Source of the DNA: Gammaproteobacteria bacterium | GTDB taxonomy: Bacteria > Pseudomonadota > Gammaproteobacteria > Pseudomonadales > Oleiphilaceae | Assembly: GCA_003695085.1 (NCBI GenBank) | Contig: RFIV01000115.1 | Location: forward strand, 1-21,453 | Direction of reading: 5' to 3' | Length of the DNA: 21,453 bases | Part shown: positions 1 through 6,642 of the stretch, one piece after another | Layout of the letters: each line of letters starts with the position of its first letter | Position numbering within the stretch: position 1 is the first letter of the stretch | Program-made: the position numbers and the translations under genes | The notes under the pieces: model-generated | The model's input: only the letters and a program-made list of their open reading frames with translations | Databases searched by the model: none | What the model was told of the DNA's origin: nothing

Positions 1-242
1 CGGGCACTGCCGATGCGCACGGACACCGCGGCATCCTGACCCCGCATTTCCCGCCACAGCTCCAGTACACGCGCAGCGTATTTCTGATCGAACCACTCCT
101 TGACGAACCGGTTGGGTGCGAACAATGTCAGGTGATCCCCGACCACTTCTCCCTGAAGGGGCCTGATCCAGGTACTGAAATCCGCCAACGACAATTCGTC
201 CTGAAGCCGGTTCAAGCAGTCTTGCCACGCTCCTTCCGCCAC
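1..242 (-). CDS. dnaA: Chromosomal replication initiator DnaA, N-terminal part (cut by window edge)
   Basis: Replication initiator that binds DnaA boxes and opens the origin. Only the first 80 codons are present, reading leftward out of the window. The translation begins MAEGAWQDCLNRLQDELS and continues with STWIRPLQGE and LFAPNRFVKEWF, the recognisable domain I of DnaA, which self-associates and contacts DnaB helicase. I chose the GTG at 242-240 because a strong ribosome site (AGGTGGAGG, complement of 252-260) lies at normal spacing, and because E. coli DnaA starts at the equivalent place. The AAA+ and DNA-binding domains lie outside the window. It is transcribed away from rpmH, with the putative origin between them. 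I found no convincing -10/-35 pair for it. Confidence 0.95.
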   Translation of the reverse strand, partial: MAEGAWQDCLNRLQDELSLADFSTWIRPLQGEVVGDHLTLFAPNRFVKEWFDQKYAARVLELWREMRGQDAAVSVRIGSA

Positions 243-854
243 GCGGAATACCCTCCACCTGTTCTGTTTCAAAAAAGCAATAGATTCCTGTCTCCGGGCC
301 CGAGCCCAAAGGCATGCAAGTGTGCTGTCAACAACTGTGCCCGACAGGAACTGAATCTGTTTGAACAAACCCTGATTCTACCTTGTCCCAGGCAGCCCTT
401 CCAGCCCGGTTTTCCACTGCCTGAACAAGCCTGTGGAAAACTATGTTATTATTTTTCAATTAGTTAACAGGTTTTCAACTGAGTTTTTAACAGTTCTATG
501 GGGTGATTTTTTTATCCACAACCCGCTGTGAAAGGATTGCGCCGGACCCTGTGGAAAACCCGGGGAGAAAACGTGGAAACATGTGCCTGTGCATAACCGG
601 AGGACTTGTCCACAGCTTCCCAGCCCGCTTGCGCACCCCCCGCCAAGGGGTTATCCGAAGTTTTTTACTTCTTGCAACTCATTGTACATAAAGCTGTTTC
701 ATGGGTTTTGCACAGAAGAAGGGCACCCTAATCATCATAACCATCACTATCTTTCAGAAAGAAAAAGATTTATTTGATATTTATAAGCGGATCCCCTAGA
801 ATTGCCGGTCCCAAATTTGGACACGTGTTTAACCTTTTTTGTGAGTACTCAGTC
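243..854. other. oriC: Putative oriC between dnaA and rpmH (gene-free region with DnaA boxes)
   Basis: This 612-base stretch has no credible gene. It holds matches to the DnaA box TTWTNCACA: a perfect TTATCCACA at 512-520 (+), TGTGGAAAA at 432-440 and 550-558 (minus-strand boxes), TGTGCATAA at 588-596 (minus strand), TTTTGCACA at 706-714 (+), and a one-mismatch TTGTCCACA at 606-614 (+). An AT-rich block at about 437-516, with TTAACAG repeated at 464-470 and 487-493, is a candidate unwinding element. In Pseudomonas the functional origin lies in this same interval, so the assignment rests on position plus boxes. There is one GATC (789-792), so this is not the GATC-dense, SeqA-regulated E. coli type. 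The rpmH promoter occupies its right end. Confidence 0.7.
774..802 (+). promoter_or_regulatory. Sigma70-type promoter for rpmH
   Basis: A -35 element TTGATA (774-779), an exact 17-base spacer and a -10 element TAGAAT (797-802) predict transcription start near 809, about 45 bases before the rpmH ATG. The perfect palindrome CCAAATTTGG (811-820) would sit at the very start of the leader. The promoter probably serves rpmH-rnpA-yidD-yidC-mnmE. Confidence 0.65.
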
Positions 855-989
855 ATGAAACGTACTTTTCAACCGAGCGTACTGAAGCGCAAGCGCACGC
901 ATGGCTTCCGTGCACGCATGGCGACCAAGAATGGCCGTCAGGTGCTGGCACGTCGTCGTGCCAAGGGCCGCAAGCGTCTGTCTGTCTGA
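855..989 (+). CDS. rpmH: 50S ribosomal protein L34
   Basis: Small, very basic protein of the large ribosomal subunit. The 44-residue translation begins MKRTFQPSVLKRKRTHGF and ends with an Arg/Lys-rich tail (RRRAKGRKRLSV), which is the whole L34 family signature at the usual length. The reading frame is open further upstream, but the ATG at 855 is fixed by family alignment and lies downstream of the predicted transcription start. The ribosome site is weak (GTGAG about nine bases upstream). It is the first gene of the conserved rpmH-rnpA-yidD-yidC-mnmE cluster, and its stop is only seven bases before the rnpA start. Confidence 0.98.
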   Translation: MKRTFQPSVLKRKRTHGFRARMATKNGRQVLARRRAKGRKRLSV

Positions 990-996
990 GTCCCCC

Positions 997-1371
997 GTGA
1001 CTCAGCACGGTTTTCCCCGGCAGGTGCGGCTACTGCGCCCCGGGGATTATCGTTTTGTCTTTGATGCACCGCTCGTCAAGGTGCCACTTCCCGAGTTGTT
1101 GCTCCTCGCACGTCCCAATACTCTGGGTCATCCCCGAATAGGTGTGATCGTTTCAAAGAAAGCTTCCAAGCGTGCGGTACATCGCAACCGTTTCAAGCGC
1201 CTGGTGCGCGAATTCTTCCGGCACAACCAAGCGTCTCTTCCGGCTCTGGATATCATCTGTATCGCCAGACAGGATGCCATGGCGCTGGATAATCCGGTTC
1301 TGACCCGTCGCTTGGCCAAGGCGTTTCGCAAACTCAATGAACGCTATGAGCGAACACGATCCGAAGGCTGA
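997..1371 (+). CDS. rnpA: Ribonuclease P protein component
   Basis: Protein subunit of RNase P, which assists the catalytic RNA in removing 5' leaders from precursor tRNAs. The translation contains FPRQVRLLRPGDY near the N-terminus, the substrate-binding aromatic patch region, then LGHPRIGVIVSKKASKRAV and the RNR motif HRNRFKRLVREFFR. I place the start at the GTG at 997, giving 124 residues. This matches family length and aligns with E. coli RnpA, which begins five residues before FPRE. The frame stays open back through rpmH, so longer versions are overlap artefacts. The ribosome site is weak, so translation may be coupled to rpmH. The 3' end overlaps the start of yidD. Confidence 0.95.
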   Translation: MTQHGFPRQVRLLRPGDYRFVFDAPLVKVPLPELLLLARPNTLGHPRIGVIVSKKASKRAVHRNRFKRLVREFFRHNQASLPALDIICIARQDAMALDNPVLTRRLAKAFRKLNERYERTRSEG

Positions 1372-1642
1372 ATGCCCTCCGTCCTGGCCGGCCAGACTCC
1401 TTCTGGGCCTGATTCGCCTGTATCAGCTGACCCTCAGTCCGTTTATCGGCCGTCAGTGTCGTTTCTGGCCCACCTGCTCGGAATATGGAATGGATGCGAT
1501 ACGTGTACATGGCGCCCTCAAGGGGAGTGTCCTTACCGTGCGGCGTCTGCTAAGATGCCACCCTTGGTCTGAAGGCGGCGAAGATCCGGTACCCCCGGCG
1601 CCGCAGTCCTGTCATCGATGCAAAAGATCTGATCACCCATGA
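1337..1642 (+). CDS. yidD: Membrane protein insertion efficiency factor YidD
   Basis: Small membrane-associated factor that helps YidC-dependent insertion of inner-membrane proteins. The translation has the family core LIRLYQLTLSPFIGRQCRF, then WPTCSEYGMDAIRVHG, LKGS and RCHPWSEGGEDPVPP, with the conserved Cys residues. At 101 residues it is slightly longer than E. coli YidD (85), partly from a Cys/His-containing tail (CHRCKRSDHP). Two start codons are possible, 1337 and 1346, and neither has a strong ribosome site. Both lie inside the end of rnpA, suggesting translational coupling. The stop overlaps the yidC start (ATGA at 1639-1642), which fits the functional link to YidC. Confidence 0.93.
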   Translation: MNAMSEHDPKAECPPSWPARLLLGLIRLYQLTLSPFIGRQCRFWPTCSEYGMDAIRVHGALKGSVLTVRRLLRCHPWSEGGEDPVPPAPQSCHRCKRSDHP

Positions 1643-3342
1643 GCTCAACATTGAAACTGGTTCGTACCGCCCTGATCATCGGTTTGATGGTCGTGGGTTA
1701 CATGATGGTGCTGGAGTGGAACAAGGAGTTCGGCCAAACCGCGCCTGCCTCCCCCACCAATGCTGCAACACCGGCCTTTGAAACGGCCGCTGCCGAAGAC
1801 AGCCCGACCGGTGAACTGGACACACCGGTGGCCGGAAACAGGGGTGGCGAAGTCAGCATCCCGTCGACGACTTCAGGGCCCGATGCACCGATAGATGCGC
1901 CGATAATTGTCACCACGGATGTCCTGCGCCTGGCCATTGACCCTGTGGGTGGCGTCATTCGCCGGGCGGAGCTGCTTAAGTATCCGGTCGCACTCAACAG
2001 CAGCAGCCCTTTCCCACTGCTGGAATCCAGCCCTGATCGCCTGTTCTTTGCTCAGGTTTCGCTTCTGGGCAAGGATGGTTTCTATCGCAAGAATGCGCAG
2101 CCCCACTATCGTGTGGCCCAGCGTCAGGTCTCGCTCGCCGACGGCCAGTCACAAATTCAGGTGGATCTGACCCACCAACAGGACGACGTGACACTGATCA
2201 AGCGCTTTACCTTTTCACGCGGCAGTTATGAAGTGGGCGTGGAGTATCTGATTCGCAATGGCAGCGGGAAACCGCTGACCCTGAATCTGGCCGCAAAACT
2301 GGTACGCGATGACTCGCCTGATCCCGGGGCCAGTGGGCGCGCAGCGGCCGTTTCCTTCCATGGTCCCGTTTTTTCCACGGCAGAGAAGCCGTATGAGAAG
2401 GTGAAACTGTCCGATCTCGATGACGGGCCTGTCAAGGAGACGGATACCGGTGGCTGGATCGCCTTTATCCAGCATTATTTTGCGTCTGCGCTGATTCCGC
2501 AAACTGAGACCACTCACCATTACCAGGCCAAAATGACACAGGTCAGCGGTGGAAAACAGTATCTCACCGGCTTTGTGGATGATGCGGTGGAAGTGGCCCC
2601 CGGGGCCGAGCAAACGTTGCCGGTCAAGCTGTATCTCGGTCCCAAGGTGATGGACATTCTCGAAAATGTGGCACCGAATCTGGATCTCACCGTGGATTAC
2701 GGCTGGTTGTGGTGGATTGCCAAACCCCTGTTCCTGGTGCTTGATTTCATCCACGGGCTGGTGGGTAACTGGGGAATCGCCATCATTCTCCTGACCGTTC
2801 TGGTGAAAGCTGCCTTCTACAAGCTTTCCGCCGCGAGTTATCGGTCGATGGCACGCATGCGTCAGGTGGCCCCGGAACTGCAGCGCTTGCGGGAACTGTA
2901 CGGTGATGACCGGCAAAAGATGTCCCAGGCCATGATGGAGCTGTATCGCAAGCAGAAGATCAATCCTCTGGGGGGATGTCTGCCTATACTGGTTCAGATG
3001 CCTGTGTTCATTTCCCTGTACTGGGTGCTGCTGGAATCGGTCGAGTTGCGCCAAGCACCGTTCTTTGGCTGGATTCAGGACTTGTCGGTCATGGACCCCT
3101 ATTTCATCCTGCCCCTGCTCATGGGCGGTTCGATGTTTGTACAGACCGCTCTGAATCCGGCGCCACCGGATCCCATGCAGGCCAAGATGATGAAGCTCAT
3201 GCCGATCATCTTTACGGTCTTTTTCCTCTGGTTCCCGGCGGGTCTGGTGCTGTACTGGCTGACCAACAACGTGCTGTCCATTGCGCAGCAGTGGATGATC
3301 ACCCGCGCTATCGAGAAAGAAGGTCTCGGTAGCAAAGCCTGA
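1639..3342 (+). CDS. yidC: Membrane protein insertase YidC
   Basis: Inner-membrane insertase that acts alone or with SecYEG. The 567-residue protein has the proteobacterial layout: one N-terminal membrane helix (about residues 10-26), a Pro/Ala/Thr-rich linker, a large periplasmic beta domain (to about 345), then the conserved five-helix core. The core includes WLWWIAKPLFLVLDFIHGLV, the cytoplasmic coiled hairpin region QVAPELQRLRELYGDDRQKM, and the signature NPLGGCLPILVQMPVFISLY. The positive residue in the hydrophilic groove is Lys390 (LLTVLVKAAFY) where E. coli has Arg366, a conservative substitution. The gene overlaps yidD by four bases, and its stop overlaps the mnmE ATG by one base (TGATG). 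Confidence 0.97.
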   Translation: MSSTLKLVRTALIIGLMVVGYMMVLEWNKEFGQTAPASPTNAATPAFETAAAEDSPTGELDTPVAGNRGGEVSIPSTTSGPDAPIDAPIIVTTDVLRLAIDPVGGVIRRAELLKYPVALNSSSPFPLLESSPDRLFFAQVSLLGKDGFYRKNAQPHYRVAQRQVSLADGQSQIQVDLTHQQDDVTLIKRFTFSRGSYEVGVEYLIRNGSGKPLTLNLAAKLVRDDSPDPGASGRAAAVSFHGPVFSTAEKPYEKVKLSDLDDGPVKETDTGGWIAFIQHYFASALIPQTETTHHYQAKMTQVSGGKQYLTGFVDDAVEVAPGAEQTLPVKLYLGPKVMDILENVAPNLDLTVDYGWLWWIAKPLFLVLDFIHGLVGNWGIAIILLTVLVKAAFYKLSAASYRSMARMRQVAPELQRLRELYGDDRQKMSQAMMELYRKQKINPLGGCLPILVQMPVFISLYWVLLESVELRQAPFFGWIQDLSVMDPYFILPLLMGGSMFVQTALNPAPPDPMQAKMMKLMPIIFTVFFLWFPAGLVLYWLTNNVLSIAQQWMITRAIEKEGLGSKA

Positions 3343-4709
3343 TGGTACAGACCCAGTCTGACGACACCATAGCAGCCATTGCCACCCCTCCCGGTCGAGG
3401 GGGGGTGGGGATTGTGCGGGTCTCCGGCCCGGCCGTAACGACCATCGCGAAATCCATCCTTCGCCAGTGTCCGCCGCCACGGCAAGCCGTCTTCACCGCC
3501 TTTCTGGATGACACGGGACAGGCGCTGGATGAGGGAATCGCCCTCTACTTCAAGGCTCCCCACAGCTTTACCGGCGAAGATGTACTGGAGCTTCAAGGGC
3601 ATGGGGGGCCCGTGGTGCTGGACCTGGTGCTGAAACGCGTGTGTCAGGCAGGGGCGCGTCTGGCGCGTCCCGGTGAATTTTCCGAGCGCGCCTTTCTCAA
3701 TGACAAGCTGGACGTGGTACAGGCTGAAGCCATCGCTGACCTGATCGAAGCTGAATCGGAGCAAGCTGCACGCAGCGCCGTACGCTCGTTGCAGGGGGAG
3801 TTTTCTGCCACGATTCATGCTCTGGTCGATCGGTTGATTGAACTGCGCATGTATGTCGAAGCGGCCATCGATTTTCCGGAAGAAGAAGTGGATTTTCTGG
3901 CCGATCAACAGGTGTTCGAGTGTCTTGATGCCGTGGAAGCGGCGCTGGACCGCGTGCGGGCATCGGCGCGGCAAGGTCAGTTGCTCAAGGACGGCATGAC
4001 AGTGGTCATTGCCGGTCGCCCCAATGCCGGCAAGTCGAGCTTGCTCAACGCCCTGGCGGGCCGGGAAACCGCCATCGTCACCGATATAGAAGGCACCACC
4101 CGGGATATCCTGCGCGAGCATATCCATCTGGACGGGATGCCCCTGCATATCATTGATACGGCAGGGCTGCGGGAAACCGAGGACCGGGTTGAGCAAATTG
4201 GCATTGAACGCGCCTGGCAGGCAATCGCCGAAGCCGATCGGATTCTCTTTCTGACCGATGCGTCGCGCGATGCGTCCACAGATCCGCGCGACGTCTGGCC
4301 TGAGCTCTATGACCGGCTGACCCGCCATGATCATATTACCCTCATTCGCAACAAGATCGATCTGACCGGTGAATCGCCCGGTCTGACAGCCGGAGAGCCC
4401 CCGGTGATCCGTTTGTCGGCTGCATCGGGGGAAGGTCTGGATGCCCTGCGTGCCCACCTCAAGTCAGAGATGGGATTCGTCCAGGTGACCGAAAGCAGCG
4501 TTATTGCGCGAACCCGGCATCTTGAGGCACTTGAACGCGCGGCAGAGCACCTTGGTCAGGCACGCCAGCAACTCGAGCAGTTTCTGGCCGGTGAGCTGAT
4601 GGCTGAAGAGTTGCGCCTGGCTCAGCAAGCGCTGTCGGAAATCACGGGCGCCTTTACGGCGGATGATCTTCTGGGTCGGATCTTCTCTTCTTTTTGTATT
4701 GGCAAGTGA
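3342..4709 (+). CDS. mnmE: tRNA uridine-5-carboxymethylaminomethyl modification GTPase MnmE
   Basis: GTPase that, with MnmG, installs the (carboxymethyl)aminomethyl group on wobble uridine 34 of several tRNAs. The 455-residue protein has the N-terminal folate-binding domain (DTIAAIATPPGRGGVGIVRV), a helical domain, and an inserted G domain: G1 GRPNAGKSS (225-233), G2 region GTTRD, G3 DTAG (272-275) and G4 NKID (337-340). It ends in the catalytic CxGK motif (Cys452-Lys455). All key residues are present. It starts one base inside the yidC stop. Its partner gene mnmG is not adjacent: about 3 kb with three unrelated genes lies between them. Confidence 0.97.
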   Translation: MVQTQSDDTIAAIATPPGRGGVGIVRVSGPAVTTIAKSILRQCPPPRQAVFTAFLDDTGQALDEGIALYFKAPHSFTGEDVLELQGHGGPVVLDLVLKRVCQAGARLARPGEFSERAFLNDKLDVVQAEAIADLIEAESEQAARSAVRSLQGEFSATIHALVDRLIELRMYVEAAIDFPEEEVDFLADQQVFECLDAVEAALDRVRASARQGQLLKDGMTVVIAGRPNAGKSSLLNALAGRETAIVTDIEGTTRDILREHIHLDGMPLHIIDTAGLRETEDRVEQIGIERAWQAIAEADRILFLTDASRDASTDPRDVWPELYDRLTRHDHITLIRNKIDLTGESPGLTAGEPPVIRLSAASGEGLDALRAHLKSEMGFVQVTESSVIARTRHLEALERAAEHLGQARQQLEQFLAGELMAEELRLAQQALSEITGAFTADDLLGRIFSSFCIGK

Positions 4710-4840
4710 GTCATCACTTCAATTTTTCTGCCCTCTGAACACGCCTTTACGCTTCGTATCATTTTTTGCGTTTTCTCATCAGGCAAAAGTGAAAAGCCCG
4801 CCTATACTTGGGATAAAAACAACACCAAGGAGCAAAAATC

Positions 4841-5665
4841 ATGAGTGTCGAGCGTTTGCTTGAAAAGGTTCACGATATTCCACAGATCCCCAAGGTGGTT
4901 CAGGAGCTGATCGACAATTTCAACAATCCGGATGTCAATGCGGGTGCCATTGCCAAGAAACTGCAGATGGATCAGGCGTTGTCCGCCAAGGTGCTACGGC
5001 TTGCGAACTCGGCGCGCTATGGTGCCGGCCGCAAGGTCGCATCCATCGATTCAGCGGTGGTGATGCTGGGCTTTGAAGCGCTGAAAACAATGGTCGTTGC
5101 ATCAGGCGTGACGGGGGCTTTCAAGGACATTCCCGGCCTGGACAAGACCGCCTTCTGGCGGGATAGTTTTACGGTCGCCAATATCTGCAAACTGATCGGC
5201 AAGCACAGCGCGCTGGATCCGGAAGTGGCTTTTACTTGCGGCATGTTGCACAACATCGGAGACGTGCTGATCGCCATGGCCGAACCGGAAAAATGGGCCA
5301 AGGTACATGCGTTGGTCAAGGACGGGGGCAAGCGCACCGAACTGGAACAGAATCAGTGTGGCGTGGATTACACGCAGGTGGGTGCCGAGCTGGCCCGGCG
5401 CTGGAAGTTCCCGGAAGAGATTCAGGAGGCGATGACGCACCAGGCTCATCCGGAACAGGCAGACCCCTTCAGTGGGCTGGCTGCCGCCATTTACATTGCC
5501 AGGTACGTCAACGATTGCATGCTGGCCGAAAAGCCTCGCGAAGAAATACTGGAAAACTTCCCCAATGAACTGGCCAATCAGATTGGCCTGGATATCGTAG
5601 CCTTCTTTGACCAGATGGTTGAGCTGTTTGAAGCTGAGGACGATATTGACAGCCTGCTCAGCTGA
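4841..5665 (+). CDS. HDOD domain signal-transduction protein
   Basis: Stand-alone HDOD-domain protein of 274 residues. It begins VERLLEKVHDIPQIPKVVQEL, typical of the domain start, followed by QALSAKVLRLANSARYG and VMLGFEALKTMVV, then the HD-like region TCGMLHNIGDVL (134-143). The canonical HD pair is His137-Asn138, and a further usual His is Tyr177 (GVDYTQVGAELARRW), so phosphohydrolase activity looks unlikely. HDOD proteins are generally regulatory scaffolds in chemotaxis, stress or second-messenger pathways; no partner domain is fused here. A strong ribosome site AAGGAG (4827-4832) sits eight bases before the ATG. A good -10 TATACT (4803-4808) lies upstream, but I see no matching -35. It has its own 130-base upstream region, so it is probably transcribed separately from mnmE. 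Confidence 0.9.
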   Translation: MSVERLLEKVHDIPQIPKVVQELIDNFNNPDVNAGAIAKKLQMDQALSAKVLRLANSARYGAGRKVASIDSAVVMLGFEALKTMVVASGVTGAFKDIPGLDKTAFWRDSFTVANICKLIGKHSALDPEVAFTCGMLHNIGDVLIAMAEPEKWAKVHALVKDGGKRTELEQNQCGVDYTQVGAELARRWKFPEEIQEAMTHQAHPEQADPFSGLAAAIYIARYVNDCMLAEKPREEILENFPNELANQIGLDIVAFFDQMVELFEAEDDIDSLLS

Positions 5666-5676
5666 GCGGCCTGACC

Positions 5677-5696
5677 GGCCGGGGCGTACCCCGGCC
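5677..5696. terminator. GC-rich hairpin between convergent genes
   Basis: A perfect 8-bp stem GGCCGGGG / CCCCGGCC with a four-base CGTA loop lies in the 41-base gap between the HDOD gene and the oppositely oriented PilJ-like gene. Its symmetry could serve both strands. There is no T-tract on either side, so it is either a weak or factor-assisted terminator or an mRNA 3'-end stabiliser. A 12-base palindrome GCTCAGCTGAGC (5656-5667) overlaps the HDOD stop codon. Confidence 0.45.
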
Positions 5697-5706
5697 ACCC
5701 ACTGAC

Positions 5707-6495
5707 TTACAACGCCGCATACTCGCCGGTGACCTTTTCCATTCGCTTGAGCATGCTTTCGGTCGTGCTCAGAATCACGAACGGCACGAATTCCTGCTTG
5801 TCCATCAGCTCGAAGCCGGCACGGGAGAATTTCCAGTGATCACTGACCTTCTGCAATGTGCGAGCAATGCTTTCCGTGTTGTATTTTGAGGTCAGCAGCT
5901 GTTTCAGGCTGCTGTCATACAGTTTGACGGCATCGGCCAGGCGCTGGCGGTTGAGCGTTTCATCGCCGGCTTTCCAGGCCAGTGCAGCGTAATAGGTGGC
6001 AATACGCTGTGACAGCATGCGCTGACGGCCGGACAGGTTGATGATTTGCAGCAGCTCCCGGTCTCCCTTCGGCGAGAGCTCCAGATCCGACACCACCTGA
6101 TTGGCCGAGACCAGCACCTTTTGACTGAGCTCAATCAGATCGGTGGCCTTGTCCCGGCGCGGAGGCCTCAGCGCGGCCACACGGTAGCCATTCCACAGCT
6201 TGCGTGTTTCGGCGATGTGGGTGTTCAGCCCGTTGCGTTCAATATAGTCTTCCAGCTCACTGAGCTGTTCTTCGAAGAGCGCCACGGCTTCATCCAGCTG
6301 GCGTTGGGCCCGCTCCACTGCCACATTCTGGCCCTTGAACAACCAGGCCTTGATGATGCGCTGGGAAAGCATGCGCTGGCGACCTGCCACATTGACTGCC
6401 TCCTGTGCCGAGGTGATGGCAGCTTCTGCGGGCATGGCCAGCAAAAAACAAAGTGAAACCAGAAGAAAGCGAAGGGGAAGGCGGGAGTACTGCAT
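5707..6495 (-). CDS. Secreted PilJ/NarX-type sensor-domain protein with two P-box-like repeats
   Basis: Predicted periplasmic protein of 262 residues. A signal peptide (basic MQYSRLPLR, hydrophobic core, likely cleavage after AEA near residue 25) is followed by two homologous helical units. Each carries the identical decapeptide GRQRMLSQRI, at 38-47 and 156-165. This motif characterises the type IV pili methyl-accepting chemotaxis transducer N-terminal (PilJ) domain and resembles the ligand-binding P-box of NarX/NarQ nitrate sensors (G-x-x-R-M-x-S-x-R). Unlike PilJ or NarX, there is no second membrane helix and no HAMP, kinase or methyl-accepting domain, so it would act as a soluble binding protein or adaptor. 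Ligand and partner are unknown. A ribosome site AGGAG (complement of 6502-6506) supports the start. It is transcribed divergently from the di-iron MBL gene. Confidence 0.85.
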   Translation of the reverse strand: MQYSRLPLRFLLVSLCFLLAMPAEAAITSAQEAVNVAGRQRMLSQRIIKAWLFKGQNVAVERAQRQLDEAVALFEEQLSELEDYIERNGLNTHIAETRKLWNGYRVAALRPPRRDKATDLIELSQKVLVSANQVVSDLELSPKGDRELLQIINLSGRQRMLSQRIATYYAALAWKAGDETLNRQRLADAVKLYDSSLKQLLTSKYNTESIARTLQKVSDHWKFSRAGFELMDKQEFVPFVILSTTESMLKRMEKVTGEYAAL

Positions 6496-6551
6496 GGTAC
6501 GCTCCTGTACTGTACGTGATGAAGTTCACATTGTGAGTCCTTGCTTCGGGG

Positions 6552-6580
6552 ATTATCCTTGACTTTGATCATAAAATCAA
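6552..6580 (-). promoter_or_regulatory. Sigma70-type promoter of the PilJ-like gene
   Basis: Reading the minus strand, TTGATT (6580-6575), a 17-base spacer and GATAAT (6557-6552) form a good -35/-10 pair. Transcription would start near 6545, leaving a leader of about 50 bases before the ATG at 6495. The inverted repeat at 6563-6582 covers its -35 and most of the spacer. Confidence 0.6.
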
Positions 6581-6582
6581 AG
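6563..6582. promoter_or_regulatory. Inverted repeat, candidate operator in the divergent promoter region
   Basis: Perfect 7-bp arms CTTTGAT and ATCAAAG are separated by CATAAA. The repeat overlaps the PilJ-like gene promoter and lies just upstream of the rightward promoter, a suitable place for a regulator that controls both divergent genes. The arms resemble FNR half-sites (TTGAT/ATCAA), but the 6-base gap differs from the 4 bases of an FNR box, so the regulator is not identified. Confidence 0.45.
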
Positions 6583-6587
6583 CGCCG

Positions 6588-6614
6588 TTGAATCCTCCGG
6601 AAGTGGTCTATACT
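6588..6614 (+). promoter_or_regulatory. Possible promoter of the di-iron MBL gene
   Basis: TTGAAT (6588-6593) and TATACT (6609-6614) are separated by 15 bases, shorter than the usual 17. The start would be near 6621, giving a leader of about 22 bases that carries the GGAGG ribosome site (6634-6638). Confidence 0.4.
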
Positions 6615-6642
6615 CAGACAAGTTCACGAATCCGGAGGTCGT

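Noticed and set aside
132..777. Short plus-strand open frames in the dnaA-rpmH interval
   Set aside because: They start opposite dnaA or run through DnaA boxes and AT-rich DNA, are Pro/Cys/Phe-rich, lack ribosome sites and resemble no family.
2215..4457. Long minus-strand open frames (2215-3480 and 3099-4457) opposite yidC and mnmE
   Set aside because: They are mutually overlapping, antisense to well-identified genes, and of low-complexity His/Gln/Arg composition without family motifs.
6563..6582. FNR/ANR box reading of the CTTTGAT/ATCAAAG repeat
   Set aside because: An FNR box needs a four-base gap between TTGAT and ATCAA; here the gap is six, so only a generic operator is claimed.
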